Source: Comamonadaceae bacterium OS-1
Lineage (GTDB): Bacteria; Pseudomonadota; Gammaproteobacteria; Burkholderiales; Burkholderiaceae_C
DNA: 64,000 nt
NCBI GenBank assembly: GCA_027923965.1
Contig: AP026969.1
Coordinates: forward strand, 2,232,001-2,296,000
Direction: 5' to 3'
Shown: positions 1-8,093 of the stretch, piece by piece
How positions within the stretch are numbered: the stretch's first letter is position 1
Layout of the letters: every line of letters starts with the position of its first letter
Notes under the pieces: model-generated
Told to the model about the DNA's origin: nothing
The model's database searches: none
Seen by the model: only the letters and a program-made list of their open reading frames with translations
Translations under genes and position numbers: made by a program

Positions 1-940
1 CGGCGGCCACCGCGTCGGGCAAGGCGGGCAGACGCCAGCTGTGCCGGTCTGCCGCCAGCAGCGCCCGCCCCAGGCCCACCACATAGCCGCCAAAGCAGGC
101 CAGGCCCAGGCTGCGCACCAGCAAGGCATGCGGCAAGGGCGACAAATCACCGCGCCACTCCAGCCCGCTGCGCAAGATCACCGCCACCAGGCCCCAGGCC
201 AGCACCGACAGAACAATGCGCACCACGGCAAACAGGGAACGGCGCAAGCGCCCATGCGGTATGCGGGTGGTAGCGATGTGCAACAGCAGGGCTTCGGCTT
301 TGCGGCGCAGCAGAGCCAGCAACACCAAGGCAGCCGCCATGCCAACCCACACGCCTACCGATGCCGTGCGCAGGGCCTGCAGCAACTCTGCGGCCAGCGC
401 GCCCAGGCGGCCCGCGTCGGCGGCGTAGTTGTCGCGCAGTTCGCTCCAGAACGCCGGGGCCAGGATCGAGGCCGTGCGGTGGCCCAGTTCGGTCTGGAAC
501 TGGGCGCGGCGCTGCACCGAAATCTGGTCGGCCAGTTGCCCGGCCTCTACCGCCACCAGGCCCGCCAGCTTGACCTGGGCATCCAGCGCATTGCTGCTTT
601 TATCGAGCTGGCTGCGCAGCGTGGCGATGTCGGGGGTTTCCTTTTTGTCGGCGGGCGGCACGCCCAGCTCGGCCAGACGGGCCTGCACACTGGCGCGTTG
701 GGGCTCCAGATCGTCGGCCATCTTCTGCGCCTGCACCTGGGCTGCCAGGGCGCTGCCGCGCCAGGCCAGCAGGTCCGCTTCCGGGTCGGGGTTGAGCAGG
801 TTCTTCTGCATGGTCTCGACCTGCTGGCGCAACTGGGCCAGCGTGACTTCCGGGTCCGCATCGGGGGCCTGTGCCCGCACCGGCAAAGCGCACAGCAGCA
901 GCGCGGAAAAAACCAAGACAAATAAGGCCCTGGCGCTCAT
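1..940 (-). CDS. DUF3772-type mechanosensitive channel family protein (N-terminal part, 3' end outside window)
   Basis: About 313 codons are visible from the ATG at 940 to the left edge with no stop. The product begins with a signal peptide (MSARALFVLVFSALLLCAL, then PVRAQA). A periplasmic helical region rich in Gln, Leu and Ala follows, with LRQQVE and LAELGVPPADKKETPDIATL motifs typical of DUF3772, and then the first membrane helices (around AALVLLALLRR and IVLSVLAWGLVAVILR). In this family the periplasmic domain precedes an MscS pore, which would lie beyond the edge. The role is inferred to be osmotic pressure release at the inner membrane. Longer ORFs on the opposite strand are shadows. 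Confidence 0.75.
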   Translation of the reverse strand, partial: MSARALFVLVFSALLLCALPVRAQAPDADPEVTLAQLRQQVETMQKNLLNPDPEADLLAWRGSALAAQVQAQKMADDLEPQRASVQARLAELGVPPADKKETPDIATLRSQLDKSSNALDAQVKLAGLVAVEAGQLADQISVQRRAQFQTELGHRTASILAPAFWSELRDNYAADAGRLGALAAELLQALRTASVGVWVGMAAALVLLALLRRKAEALLLHIATTRIPHGRLRRSLFAVVRIVLSVLAWGLVAVILRSGLEWRGDLSPLPHALLVRSLGLACFGGYVVGLGRALLAADRHSWRLPALPDAVAA

Positions 941-980
941 GGATAAAGCACGGGCAGCTATCAATTGCATAGAATTCAAT
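941..980. repeat. Partial copy of the dispersed palindromic intergenic repeat
   Basis: The sequence ATAAAGCACGGGCAGCTAT matches the right half of the repeat seen complete at 1861-1912 and 26306-26363. It sits directly upstream of the start codon of the channel gene. Confidence 0.5.
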
Positions 981-995
981 TTTCCACAGAGGAAC

Positions 996-1033
996 GAAAA
1001 AAAGCCACCAGGAGGAACCTCTTGGTGGCTTTA
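996..1033 (-). terminator. Rho-independent terminator of tRNA-Pro
   Basis: On the minus strand the stem AAAGCCACCA / TGGTGGCTTT (1001-1010 with 1023-1032) is followed by a T run. It lies just after the CCA end of tRNA-Pro and before the channel gene. Confidence 0.85.
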
Positions 1034-1044
1034 TCTTCATTCAA

Positions 1045-1121
<77 letters not shown>

Positions 1122-1132
1122 ACAAGCCTCGT

Positions 1133-1138
1133 ATTCTA
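1133..1138 (-). promoter_or_regulatory. Candidate -10 box for tRNA-Pro
   Basis: TAGAAT lies 11 nt upstream of the mature 5' end. No convincing -35 box is visible at the right distance. Confidence 0.35.
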
Positions 1139-1226
1139 CAACGAGTTTTCGGGGGTTCTGGCCAGGCGGTCGATTAAATCGCAAATAGCTTGAATTACCA
1201 TCGAGGCTCCACTTCCACCCCATCCC

Positions 1227-1859
1227 ATGACGCTTTCTACCTACCTCCTGTACCTGGCCGCCGTCTCCGTGCTGGTGCTGTCGCCCGGCCCCACCATGCT
1301 GATGTGCATTACCCGCGCCCTGCAGCACGGCTGGGCGCGCGGCATTGTCTCGGGCCTGGGCAGCGTGACGGCGGCACTGGGCATCATGCTGCTGTCGGCC
1401 CTGGGGCTGGGCGCGGTGCTGGCAGCCTCCGAGACGGCGTTCACCGTGCTCAAGGTGGTGGGTGCCGCGTATCTGATCTACCTGGGTGTGAAGACCTGGC
1501 GCAGCCCGGCGGTGGCCTTCAACCCCGCCCGCGGCGATGCCAGCGCCCTGCCCTCGCTGCGCGTTTGCTATGCCCAAGGCCTGATGGTGGGGGCCAGCAA
1601 CCCCAAGGCGCTGCTGTTCTTTGCCGCGTTCTTCCCGCAGTTTCTGGACCCTGCCGCCGCCTGGGGCCCGCAAATGGGCATTCTGGCTGCCACCTTCATG
1701 GCGATGGAAATGTCGGTGCTGACGCTGTGCTCTCTGGGCACGGCGCGCATTGCGCCATTTTTGGCCTCCAGCGCACACGTGCGCTGGATCAACCGCGTCT
1801 GCGGCGGCCTGTTTGCGGCCATGGGTGGCATCCTCTTGACAGTACGTCGCCACGCCTAA
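1227..1859 (+). CDS. LysE/RhtB-family amino acid exporter
   Basis: A 210-residue hydrophobic protein with about six membrane helices. The N-terminus carries the family motif SPGPTMLMCITRALQHG (residues about 19-35), and the mid-part has the GASNPKALLFFAAFFPQF motif after the second helix group. These are typical of LysE/RhtB exporters that efflux amino acids such as threonine or homoserine lactone across the inner membrane. The length is normal (about 205-210). There is no clear Shine-Dalgarno before the ATG. It stands alone, and the substrate cannot be told from sequence. Confidence 0.9.
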   Translation: MTLSTYLLYLAAVSVLVLSPGPTMLMCITRALQHGWARGIVSGLGSVTAALGIMLLSALGLGAVLAASETAFTVLKVVGAAYLIYLGVKTWRSPAVAFNPARGDASALPSLRVCYAQGLMVGASNPKALLFFAAFFPQFLDPAAAWGPQMGILAATFMAMEMSVLTLCSLGTARIAPFLASSAHVRWINRVCGGLFAAMGGILLTVRRHA

Positions 1860-1860
1860 A

Positions 1861-1912
1861 CTATCAATTTAATAGCTACTCACGCTTACCAGATCAGCAC
1901 GGGCAGCCTTAA
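1861..1912. repeat. Dispersed palindromic intergenic repeat
   Basis: AATAGCTACTCACGCTTACC-AGATCAGCACGGGCAGCC, with the palindromic core degenerate here. It fills the gap between convergent genes and overlaps the stop codon of the gene at 1909-2961. Confidence 0.7.
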
Positions 1913-2961
1913 ATACCTGTAGGTTTGCGCATGGTACTCATACGGTCCACGGCCTTGAGCACGATGGTCTTGATGTCGGCACCTTGCAGCACAGTGAGTT
2001 CGATGTCCACCTCGGCCTGGGCGTGGTCCCACAGCTTTTTGTAGAAGCCCTCGAGTGTGCTGACCTTGGCCCCGTCCACGGCCAGCACCACGTCGCCCGG
2101 CTCCAGGCCCGCCAGCGCAGCCGGACTTTCCTTGCTGACCCGCACAATCTGCACCCGCCCAGCCTGCTCGCTCGATGTCAAACCCACCCAGGGCCGGTGG
2201 CTTTGTTGGCTGCTGCCCTTGCTTTGCAGCTCGGCCAGAATGGGCTTGAGCAAATCCACCGGCACAAACATATTGCCCGCCAGGCGCGGGCTGCGACCCA
2301 GGGCATCGCCCACCAACAGGCTGCCGATGCCCATCAGCTCGCCGCGCTGGTTGAACACCGCCGCCCCCGAATGGTTGTCCACCGGCGGGATGGTGAAAAT
2401 GGCGCTGTCGATGTGGTATTCCCAGTAGCCGGAAAACGCCCGCTGGCTGACCACCTGGACGGTGTTCACGTCGGCATCTTCACCGCCAAGTTGGGGCCCG
2501 GTGGACACCATCAGCGGCTCGCCGGTGCGCAGTTCCTGCAGGCTGCCCAGCTTGACGGGCTGGATGCCACGCAGCGGCAAAATCGGCCGCACCAGACCAA
2601 AGCCGGTGGCCAGGTCGTAGGCCACCGCCTGGGCGGGCAGGGTTTTATGGTCTTGGGTGACGATCTCGATGTTCTGCGCTTCCACCATCAGGTAGCCGAT
2701 GGTCAAAATCAGGCCGTCCGGGCCGATCACCACGCCCGAGCCGCTGCGCCGCTGGCCCAGTGTTTCGGCCGAGCGGGCGCCCTCTTCCACACTCACCCGC
2801 ACGCCCACCACGGCGGCATTGGCTTTGGACAAGGCATCGATGGTGGCCTGGGGCGCAGGTGCCGCTGTAGCAGCCGCCAGCGCCAGGCATGCCGAACCCC
2901 AAAAAGCCCATAAACCTACGCCCAGGGAGCGCAGACTGCAACGAGATGAACCGGTGTGCAT
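1909..2961 (-). CDS. S1C (DegP/HtrA-like) serine protease homologue with PDZ domain, catalytic triad degenerate
   Basis: 350 residues: signal peptide (about 1-33), trypsin-like domain (about 40-240) and one PDZ domain (about 255-335, RVSKESPAALAGLEPGDVVLAVDG). The fold landmarks of periplasmic HtrA proteases are present, but the triad is not. The usual TNNHV reads TIGYL, so His is replaced by Tyr90. The usual DPATDLAVL reads DLATGFGLV, so Asp is replaced by Gly120. Only the Ser198 region (NHSGAAV) survives. It therefore probably binds peptides without cleaving them, as an envelope chaperone or sensor. That role is inference; the loss of His and Asp is seen directly. Confidence 0.85.
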   Translation of the reverse strand: MHTGSSRCSLRSLGVGLWAFWGSACLALAAATAAPAPQATIDALSKANAAVVGVRVSVEEGARSAETLGQRRSGSGVVIGPDGLILTIGYLMVEAQNIEIVTQDHKTLPAQAVAYDLATGFGLVRPILPLRGIQPVKLGSLQELRTGEPLMVSTGPQLGGEDADVNTVQVVSQRAFSGYWEYHIDSAIFTIPPVDNHSGAAVFNQRGELMGIGSLLVGDALGRSPRLAGNMFVPVDLLKPILAELQSKGSSQQSHRPWVGLTSSEQAGRVQIVRVSKESPAALAGLEPGDVVLAVDGAKVSTLEGFYKKLWDHAQAEVDIELTVLQGADIKTIVLKAVDRMSTMRKPTGI

Positions 2962-3048
2962 GGTGGAACTCCTGGGCTAGGCGGAACGCCCTTTGGCCAA
3001 GAATGCGCCTATTTCAAACCGTACACAAGAACAGGGATATTGGCCCGT

Positions 3049-3924
3049 TCAGCCCGCCACTTTGCCCAGCGCCTCGGCCCAGCGCCAGGCCATGGCAGGT
3101 GAATTCATGCAGGTGGTGCGCTCGCTGGCGCTGCAGACGGCGCGCTCCATCAGCTGGATGTCGGCCTCGTGCTGGCGGGCCACGTGCGGATCTTCAAAAA
3201 AGATCACCTTGTGGCAGGTGCCATCCAGCACGCGCTCGGCAATCTGCGCGTCGCCGCCCAGCGGGCCACTGCGGTAGGGCGTGACCCAGGGCGTGCCCGC
3301 GGGCCAGCCCCGGCTCCAGGCCATCTCATTGAGCAGGCCGCCGGTGGTGCCGGTGGCTACCCGCTCGGCAAAGCGCGACAGCAGGTCAAACTGCGTGCCC
3401 GCAAACTCCACCATCTGGGTCTTCAGGGCATCGTGGGCGATCAGCGCCACCACCTGCCCAGGCATGGCCTGCAGCAGCGCCGCACCGGGGGCCTGCGCGG
3501 CTTCCAGTCCGGCGTGCAGGCCCTCCACCTGCAGCCACTCCAACGCCGCGGCCTCGGTGGCCATGAAAGGCTTGCCGTGGATCACGCACTGCCGCTTCAA
3601 GGCCTGCGCCTCGGGAAACAGCGAAGATGGATCGACCGGGTCGATCAAGAAGATCACCCCGTCCAGCGCCTGCCCCGGCTGTACCCCGCCCACGATGTGC
3701 GACACCAGCCGCGTGAGCCCGCCCGAATGCCCGTTCGGGTAACGCACCAGCCCCGGAAAGTTGGCCAGCAGGCCGTAGCGCTCCACCGCGTCATAGGTGC
3801 CGCCCACGGCGTGCAGGCCCAGGTGGAGGGCGCGCACGGCGGGTTCTGCGGCCTGCAGCCAACGCAGCAAGCTGCTGTCCGAGCCCTGGCGGTGCAGGCG
3901 GTGGGCGATGAGTCCAAAGCGCAT
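3049..3924 (-). CDS. Methylglyoxal synthase-like protein with two MGS domains
   Basis: 291 residues, about twice the length of normal methylglyoxal synthase (about 150). The C-terminal half (about 157-280) has the catalytic landmarks: AHD at 163-165, TGTTGG at 191-196, GPLGGD with Asp225, and FFEDP followed by His252 and Asp255. These match the residues used to convert dihydroxyacetone phosphate to methylglyoxal. The N-terminal half (about 1-130) has the same layout (LIAHR, GGTYDA, GHSGGL, FLIDPVDP) but has lost the catalytic acids. This looks like a tandem duplication with one degenerate copy. It lies just downstream of dinG on the same strand, 28 nt from its stop. Confidence 0.85.
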   Translation of the reverse strand: MRFGLIAHRLHRQGSDSSLLRWLQAAEPAVRALHLGLHAVGGTYDAVERYGLLANFPGLVRYPNGHSGGLTRLVSHIVGGVQPGQALDGVIFLIDPVDPSSLFPEAQALKRQCVIHGKPFMATEAAALEWLQVEGLHAGLEAAQAPGAALLQAMPGQVVALIAHDALKTQMVEFAGTQFDLLSRFAERVATGTTGGLLNEMAWSRGWPAGTPWVTPYRSGPLGGDAQIAERVLDGTCHKVIFFEDPHVARQHEADIQLMERAVCSASERTTCMNSPAMAWRWAEALGKVAG

Positions 3925-3951
3925 GGTGTCTCCTCCGGTATTTTTTGTAAT

Positions 3952-6108
3952 TTACGCCAACACGCGCCCCTGTGCGTCCTTACGCAGCCGCGCAAACGGC
4001 GGCAGGCCTTGCAGCAGGCGCTGGCCGTAGCTGGTGTCGGAGAGTCTACGGTCGTAGCAGTAGACGAAGGATTTGTCGGTTTCGGTGCGGATGGCGCGGC
4101 CGGCCCACTGGGCCAGCTTGATGGCGGTGGCAGGCACCACCAGCTCGCTGAACGGGTCGCGGCCCACGCCGCGCAGCCATTCGGCGCGCGACTCGCCCAC
4201 CGGGTCGTCGGGCGAGGCAAACGGCAGTTTGGCGATGAACACGGTTTCGCACAGCTGGCCGGGCAGATCCAGGCCTTCGCCAAAGCTTTGCATGCCGAAG
4301 ATGATGGACACCTCGCCTGCGCCCACCCGCTCGCGGTGCTGCTGCATCAGGCGGATACGCGGCAGGTCGCCCTGCACCAGCACCTGGGGGCGCAGCGCGT
4401 CGGGCAAGGCCAGCACCGCCTGGCGCATCTGGTCGCGCGAGGTGAACAGGCACAGCGCGCCGTGCTGCACCTCGGCCAGGTCGCGCACCAGGGCCAGCAC
4501 CATCTCGGCCACAAAAGCGCTGGCGTTGCGCGGGTCGGCCAGGGTTTGCACGGTGACAAACTGGCCCTGGGCGGCGTAATCAAAGGGGCTGACCACCTCC
4601 AGCGTGGTGGTGGCCTCGTCGTCTTTCAGCCCGGTTTCTTTCAAAAAGAAATCGAACTCGCCGCAACTGGTGAGCGTGGCCGAGGTGACCACCGCCGCCC
4701 GCACGTTAGACCAGAGCTGGTGGCGCAGGGTGGAGCCCGGCAGGATGGGGCTGGCGCAGGCCTTGATCTGCACCCGGCCATCGGTCTCTGCTAGGGTGAA
4801 CCATTTGGCCACGGGGGCCCGGGGCGGCTCGGACTCTTGCAGCAGCAACTGCGCCGTGGCGTGCACCGACTCCAGCCGGGGCGACAGCATGCCCAGCTGC
4901 GCGTACAGCACCGACAGGCGGCGCGCCTCATTGGGCGCGTCTTTCATCTCGGCGCGCAGGGCTTTGGCGATGTCGTTGAGCACGCCCAGAAAGCTCTCGG
5001 CCATCACGCTGACCATGCCCAGCGGCTCCACCAGCTCGGGGGGCAGCTCGCCCTTGGGCAGGCGCACCCGGGCCGGACCGAAGGCGCTGGGCGGCGCGCG
5101 CAGGGCCTCGGCGTACAGCGTGGCCACGGTTTTGGCGATGTCTTCCAGGGTCTGCTTGAGCTGCGAGGCGTAACGGCCCACGTCGGCCACCTCGGACACG
5201 CCCATCAGGCTGCCGATGCGTTTGGCGCGGCCCGCCAGGGTGTCGATCCAGCCCAGGCGGCTCAGGTCCATGGCGGTAGAGAACTTGTCCAGCGCCACGG
5301 CGGGCAGGTGGTGGCCTTCGTCCAGGATCAGCAGGCAGTTGTCCAGCTCGGGCAGGGTGCGTGTGCCCAGGGTGGACAGCAGCAGGTCGTGGTTGGCCAC
5401 GATCACCTGCGCGCCGACCAACTCCTTGCGTTTTTCAAAATAGGTGCAGCCGTTAAAGGCCGGGCAGTGTTTGCCGGTGCAGCTGCTGGCCTCGGCGGCG
5501 ATGGGCTGCCAGATGTCGGCATCGGGCTGCTGGGCCAGGTTGTCGCGGTCGCCGTCCCAGGCGGCGGTAGACAAATCGCGGGCCAGGCTGGCGTACTGCA
5601 GCATGCGGGCTTCTTCGTCGTGGCGTACAAAGCTGGCGGCAGCCAGCTCGTCGGCAAACATGTCGTCGTCGTCCGCCCCGCCCTCCCCGGCCAGGCGCGA
5701 CAGCTTGAGCTTGCACACATAGCGCCCGCGCCCCTTGGCCAGGCCGAAGCGGAATGGCTCGTCCATCAGCGCCGCCAGCGCGGGCAGGTCTTTGGTGACC
5801 AATTGCTCTTGCAAGGCCACGGTGGCGGTGGAAATCAGCACCCGCGTCTTGCGCGCCAGGGCCACGGCGATGGCCGGGGCGCAGTAGGCCAGCGACTTGC
5901 CCACGCCGGTACCGGCCTGGATCACGGCGATGGAGCGCAACGGGGTGTCGTCTTCGTTCTCCATCTTGCCCAGCGTGGCTTCGCTGAAGGTCTGCGCCAC
6001 CCGCTGCGCCATCAGCCGCTGGCCGGGGCGGCTGCGGAAGTCGCCCGCGGCGCTGACGACTTTGTCGAACGCGGCGAGGGCAGATTGGGCGGTGTGTTCG
6101 GGGGACAT
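3952..6108 (-). CDS. dinG: ATP-dependent DNA helicase DinG
   Basis: 718 residues, a normal length for DinG, an XPD-like 5'-3' superfamily 2 helicase that resolves R-loops and DNA structures during damage response. Walker A is AGTGVGKS (65-72) and the DEAH-like box is DEGH (262-265). Four cysteines (131, 209, 214, 220) placed between the motor motifs form the Fe-S cluster site. The C-terminal motor ends with the QWAGRAIRTETDK motif VI. The gene is followed by the methylglyoxal synthase gene. No LexA box was recognised upstream, where a repeat copy lies. Confidence 0.95.
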   Translation of the reverse strand: MSPEHTAQSALAAFDKVVSAAGDFRSRPGQRLMAQRVAQTFSEATLGKMENEDDTPLRSIAVIQAGTGVGKSLAYCAPAIAVALARKTRVLISTATVALQEQLVTKDLPALAALMDEPFRFGLAKGRGRYVCKLKLSRLAGEGGADDDDMFADELAAASFVRHDEEARMLQYASLARDLSTAAWDGDRDNLAQQPDADIWQPIAAEASSCTGKHCPAFNGCTYFEKRKELVGAQVIVANHDLLLSTLGTRTLPELDNCLLILDEGHHLPAVALDKFSTAMDLSRLGWIDTLAGRAKRIGSLMGVSEVADVGRYASQLKQTLEDIAKTVATLYAEALRAPPSAFGPARVRLPKGELPPELVEPLGMVSVMAESFLGVLNDIAKALRAEMKDAPNEARRLSVLYAQLGMLSPRLESVHATAQLLLQESEPPRAPVAKWFTLAETDGRVQIKACASPILPGSTLRHQLWSNVRAAVVTSATLTSCGEFDFFLKETGLKDDEATTTLEVVSPFDYAAQGQFVTVQTLADPRNASAFVAEMVLALVRDLAEVQHGALCLFTSRDQMRQAVLALPDALRPQVLVQGDLPRIRLMQQHRERVGAGEVSIIFGMQSFGEGLDLPGQLCETVFIAKLPFASPDDPVGESRAEWLRGVGRDPFSELVVPATAIKLAQWAGRAIRTETDKSFVYCYDRRLSDTSYGQRLLQGLPPFARLRKDAQGRVLA

Positions 6109-6161
6109 GGGCTGGGCGCAAGAGACTGGATGGGCTTACAGTTTAACGGAGCGCACCTATT

Positions 6162-6222
6162 TATAAGAAATATGGCGTCTGCGCTGATGGGATCAGCACA
6201 AGCAGCTACTAAAGATATAGCA
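6162..6222. repeat. Dispersed palindromic intergenic repeat
   Basis: TTATAAGAAATATGGCGTCT then GCGCTGATGGGATCAGCAC and AGCAGCTACTAAAGATATAG. It has the same layout as the copy at 50950-51016. Confidence 0.75.
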
Positions 6223-6226
6223 GGCA

Positions 6227-6255
6227 GAAAAAAACCCGCCGGGGCGGGTTTTTTC
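6227..6255 (-). terminator. Rho-independent terminator, usable on both strands
   Basis: AACCCGCC / GGCGGGTT stem (6233-6240 with 6243-6250) flanked by A and T runs. On the minus strand it follows the 13-codon ORF at 6272-6313. Confidence 0.85.
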
Positions 6256-6271
6256 CTAGTTCGCTGAAGAA

Positions 6272-6313
6272 TTACTTCTTAGCTGGCTTTTTGCTGTGTT
6301 TTTTCTTGGACAT
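6272..6313 (-). CDS. Possible 13-residue lysine-rich peptide
   Basis: ATG to TAA encodes MSKKKHSKKPAKK, nine of whose residues are Lys, His or Arg-like basics. A weak AAAGAAC purine stretch lies 4-10 nt before the ATG, and a strong terminator starts 17 nt after the stop. Very short basic ORFs of this kind could be real proteins or chance within an sRNA. The compact start-stop-terminator arrangement is what makes it worth listing. I do not recognise a family with confidence. Confidence 0.4.
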   Translation of the reverse strand: MSKKKHSKKPAKK

Positions 6314-6585
6314 GGTGTTCTTTCGCGGGTGGAAAAATAAAACGTCTGGCATTCAATTTACATTTACCTGCAGACACCTCTAGAACGTGGCGCTGTATCT
6401 GGGGTTGACAGCTTTTCAAAACTTAACATTCCCAGCCAGCGCCGTCTCCTTCTATTGGGTCAGGATTCTAAGGGCGCAACGCGGCACTCCGGTGACCGCC
6501 GCCGTCTTTACAAAGCCCTTACAAAGGCGCCGGGCTTTTCCCCGGCCCGGCGTGCCTTGGAGGGCAGGTACCATCGCCCTCCTCT
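6314..6585. other. Non-coding leader region between the tiny ORF and the ABC gene
   Basis: AT-richer around 6330-6365, which could hold the minus-strand promoter. The rest resembles upstream sequence of the ABC transporter gene. No RNA gene or repeat is visible, and the ORFs here are frame shadows. Confidence 0.4.
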
Positions 6586-8025
6586 ATGCACCGCCCCCAC
6601 ACCCCTTACCGCCACCGCGACTTCCTGCGCTTTCTGGTGTGCCGCCCGTTCTTCTGGATGCTGCTGTGCCTGGTGGCCGAGGCCGGGCTGGCGGCCTGCA
6701 CCACCTGGCTGATCATCGAGGCCGGGCGCGACATGGTGGACAAGGTGTTTCTGGTGTCCGACTTTGCCTGGATCGTGGGCGTGCAGTCGGCCTCGTATAT
6801 CGTGGGGGCCAGCAGTTGGATCTTTGCCGAGCGCGCCGGGTTCGGGGCCTTTGGCCGCTACATGCTGCGCTTTGCCCGCGACAACCAGGGCCAGGCCGCA
6901 CTGCTGGGCGACAAGGACCAGCGCGAGCTGGCCGAGCCGTTTTTGACCAACGAGGCCTTCCACATCTTCTTTGAGCTGGTTTACGAGCTGGAGGCGGACC
7001 TGAAGCTGCTGTTCGGCCTGCTGTTCAACGCCGCCGTGCTGGGCGTGGCCATCGACGCAGGCCTGCCCATCGTCTACGCCGCGGTGTTTGCCGTGCTGCT
7101 GCTGCTGCAATGGCTGGTGCGCAAGCCGGTGGCCGCCGCCTACCTGGCCCACCAGCGCAGCACCAACCGCATGACGGCCCACACCTACAGCGCCTGGGAA
7201 AACATTTTCAGCGGCAACCGCTACAACTTCCGCCTGTGGCACAGCGGCTTCAAAACCCGGCTGCGCGATGCGCTGGCGGCACAGATCAAGGCGATCCTGG
7301 CCCGCGAGGGGTTGGCCACGGTCAACGGCATCGTCTCGCTGGTGGCCTTGTTTGCCTACCTGGCCTGGGTGGCGGGCGAGAACGTGGGCGATACCGGCCT
7401 GCTGGTGGCCCTGGCCGCCACCCTGCCGCGGCAAATCTCCTTGTCTGGCGACATGCACGGACTGGCCTCGGGCTGGAACGACCTGGCCGCCGTGTGGACC
7501 CGCATCGGCGGTGCCTGCAACGCCATGCGGCCCGCGCCGGACGCAGGTTTTGTGCAGCGCATTGGTTTTGACCACCTGCATCTGCAGTGGGCCACCGGCG
7601 AAACCCAGGCCTGTAGCAGCCTGGATGCCACCCTGGCCGTGCTCGCTGCCCGCCCCCAGGGCTGGCTGCAGGTGCGCGGCGGCAACGGTTCGGGCAAATC
7701 CACCCTGCTGGCCGCACTGAAAACCCGCCTGGGCCACCAGGCCTTTTACTGGCCCACGCACGACAAGCTGGCATTTGCGTTTGCCGCCGGGCTGCCGTCC
7801 GACGACGAAGATGAGGACGAAGATCCCCCTGCCGCCAGCGGCTTCTCATCCGGCGAGCGCCAGTTACGTGCCCTGCAGGAGATCGCCCAGAAGACCCAGG
7901 CCCGCGTCTACCTGCTCGACGAATGGGATGCCAACCTGGATGCCCGCAACCGCGCCGCCGCCGAGGCGCTGGTGCAGCAACTCGCCGCACGGGCCGTGGT
8001 GGTGGAGATTTCGCACCGGGGTTGA
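6586..8025 (+). CDS. ABC exporter with fused membrane and ATP-binding domains (compact, YojI/PvdE-like motifs)
   Basis: 479 residues. The membrane domain (about 15-310) has five to six helices; the nucleotide-binding domain (about 330-479) follows. Walker A is GGNGSGKST (365-373), the signature is FSSGERQ (420-426), Walker B is VYLLDEWDANLD with Asp445 and Glu446, and His477 is the switch His. The protein ends two residues after it. The DEW motif resembles cyclic-peptide exporters of the YojI/PvdE type. An acidic run (DDEDEDEDPP, from about 406) sits between Walker A and the signature. It is shorter than usual half-transporters (540-600). The substrate is unknown, and the start rests on the first good ATG without a strong ribosome site. 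Confidence 0.8.
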   Translation: MHRPHTPYRHRDFLRFLVCRPFFWMLLCLVAEAGLAACTTWLIIEAGRDMVDKVFLVSDFAWIVGVQSASYIVGASSWIFAERAGFGAFGRYMLRFARDNQGQAALLGDKDQRELAEPFLTNEAFHIFFELVYELEADLKLLFGLLFNAAVLGVAIDAGLPIVYAAVFAVLLLLQWLVRKPVAAAYLAHQRSTNRMTAHTYSAWENIFSGNRYNFRLWHSGFKTRLRDALAAQIKAILAREGLATVNGIVSLVALFAYLAWVAGENVGDTGLLVALAATLPRQISLSGDMHGLASGWNDLAAVWTRIGGACNAMRPAPDAGFVQRIGFDHLHLQWATGETQACSSLDATLAVLAARPQGWLQVRGGNGSGKSTLLAALKTRLGHQAFYWPTHDKLAFAFAAGLPSDDEDEDEDPPAASGFSSGERQLRALQEIAQKTQARVYLLDEWDANLDARNRAAAEALVQQLAARAVVVEISHRG

Positions 8026-8036
8026 ATATTGCCGAT

Positions 8037-8092
8037 GCTATTTTTTAGATAGCTTCTCGTGCCGATGGAATAAGCACGGAAGGCACTTTTCA
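8037..8092. repeat. Dispersed palindromic intergenic repeat
   Basis: AGATAGCTTCTCGTGCCGAT and GGAATAAGCACGGAAGGCAC between the convergent ABC and IclR genes. Confidence 0.75.
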
Positions 8093-8093
8093 C

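Noticed and set aside
3169..6267. Plus-strand ORFs of 541 and 476 codons
   Set aside because: Antisense to dinG and the methylglyoxal synthase gene, which have clear motifs.
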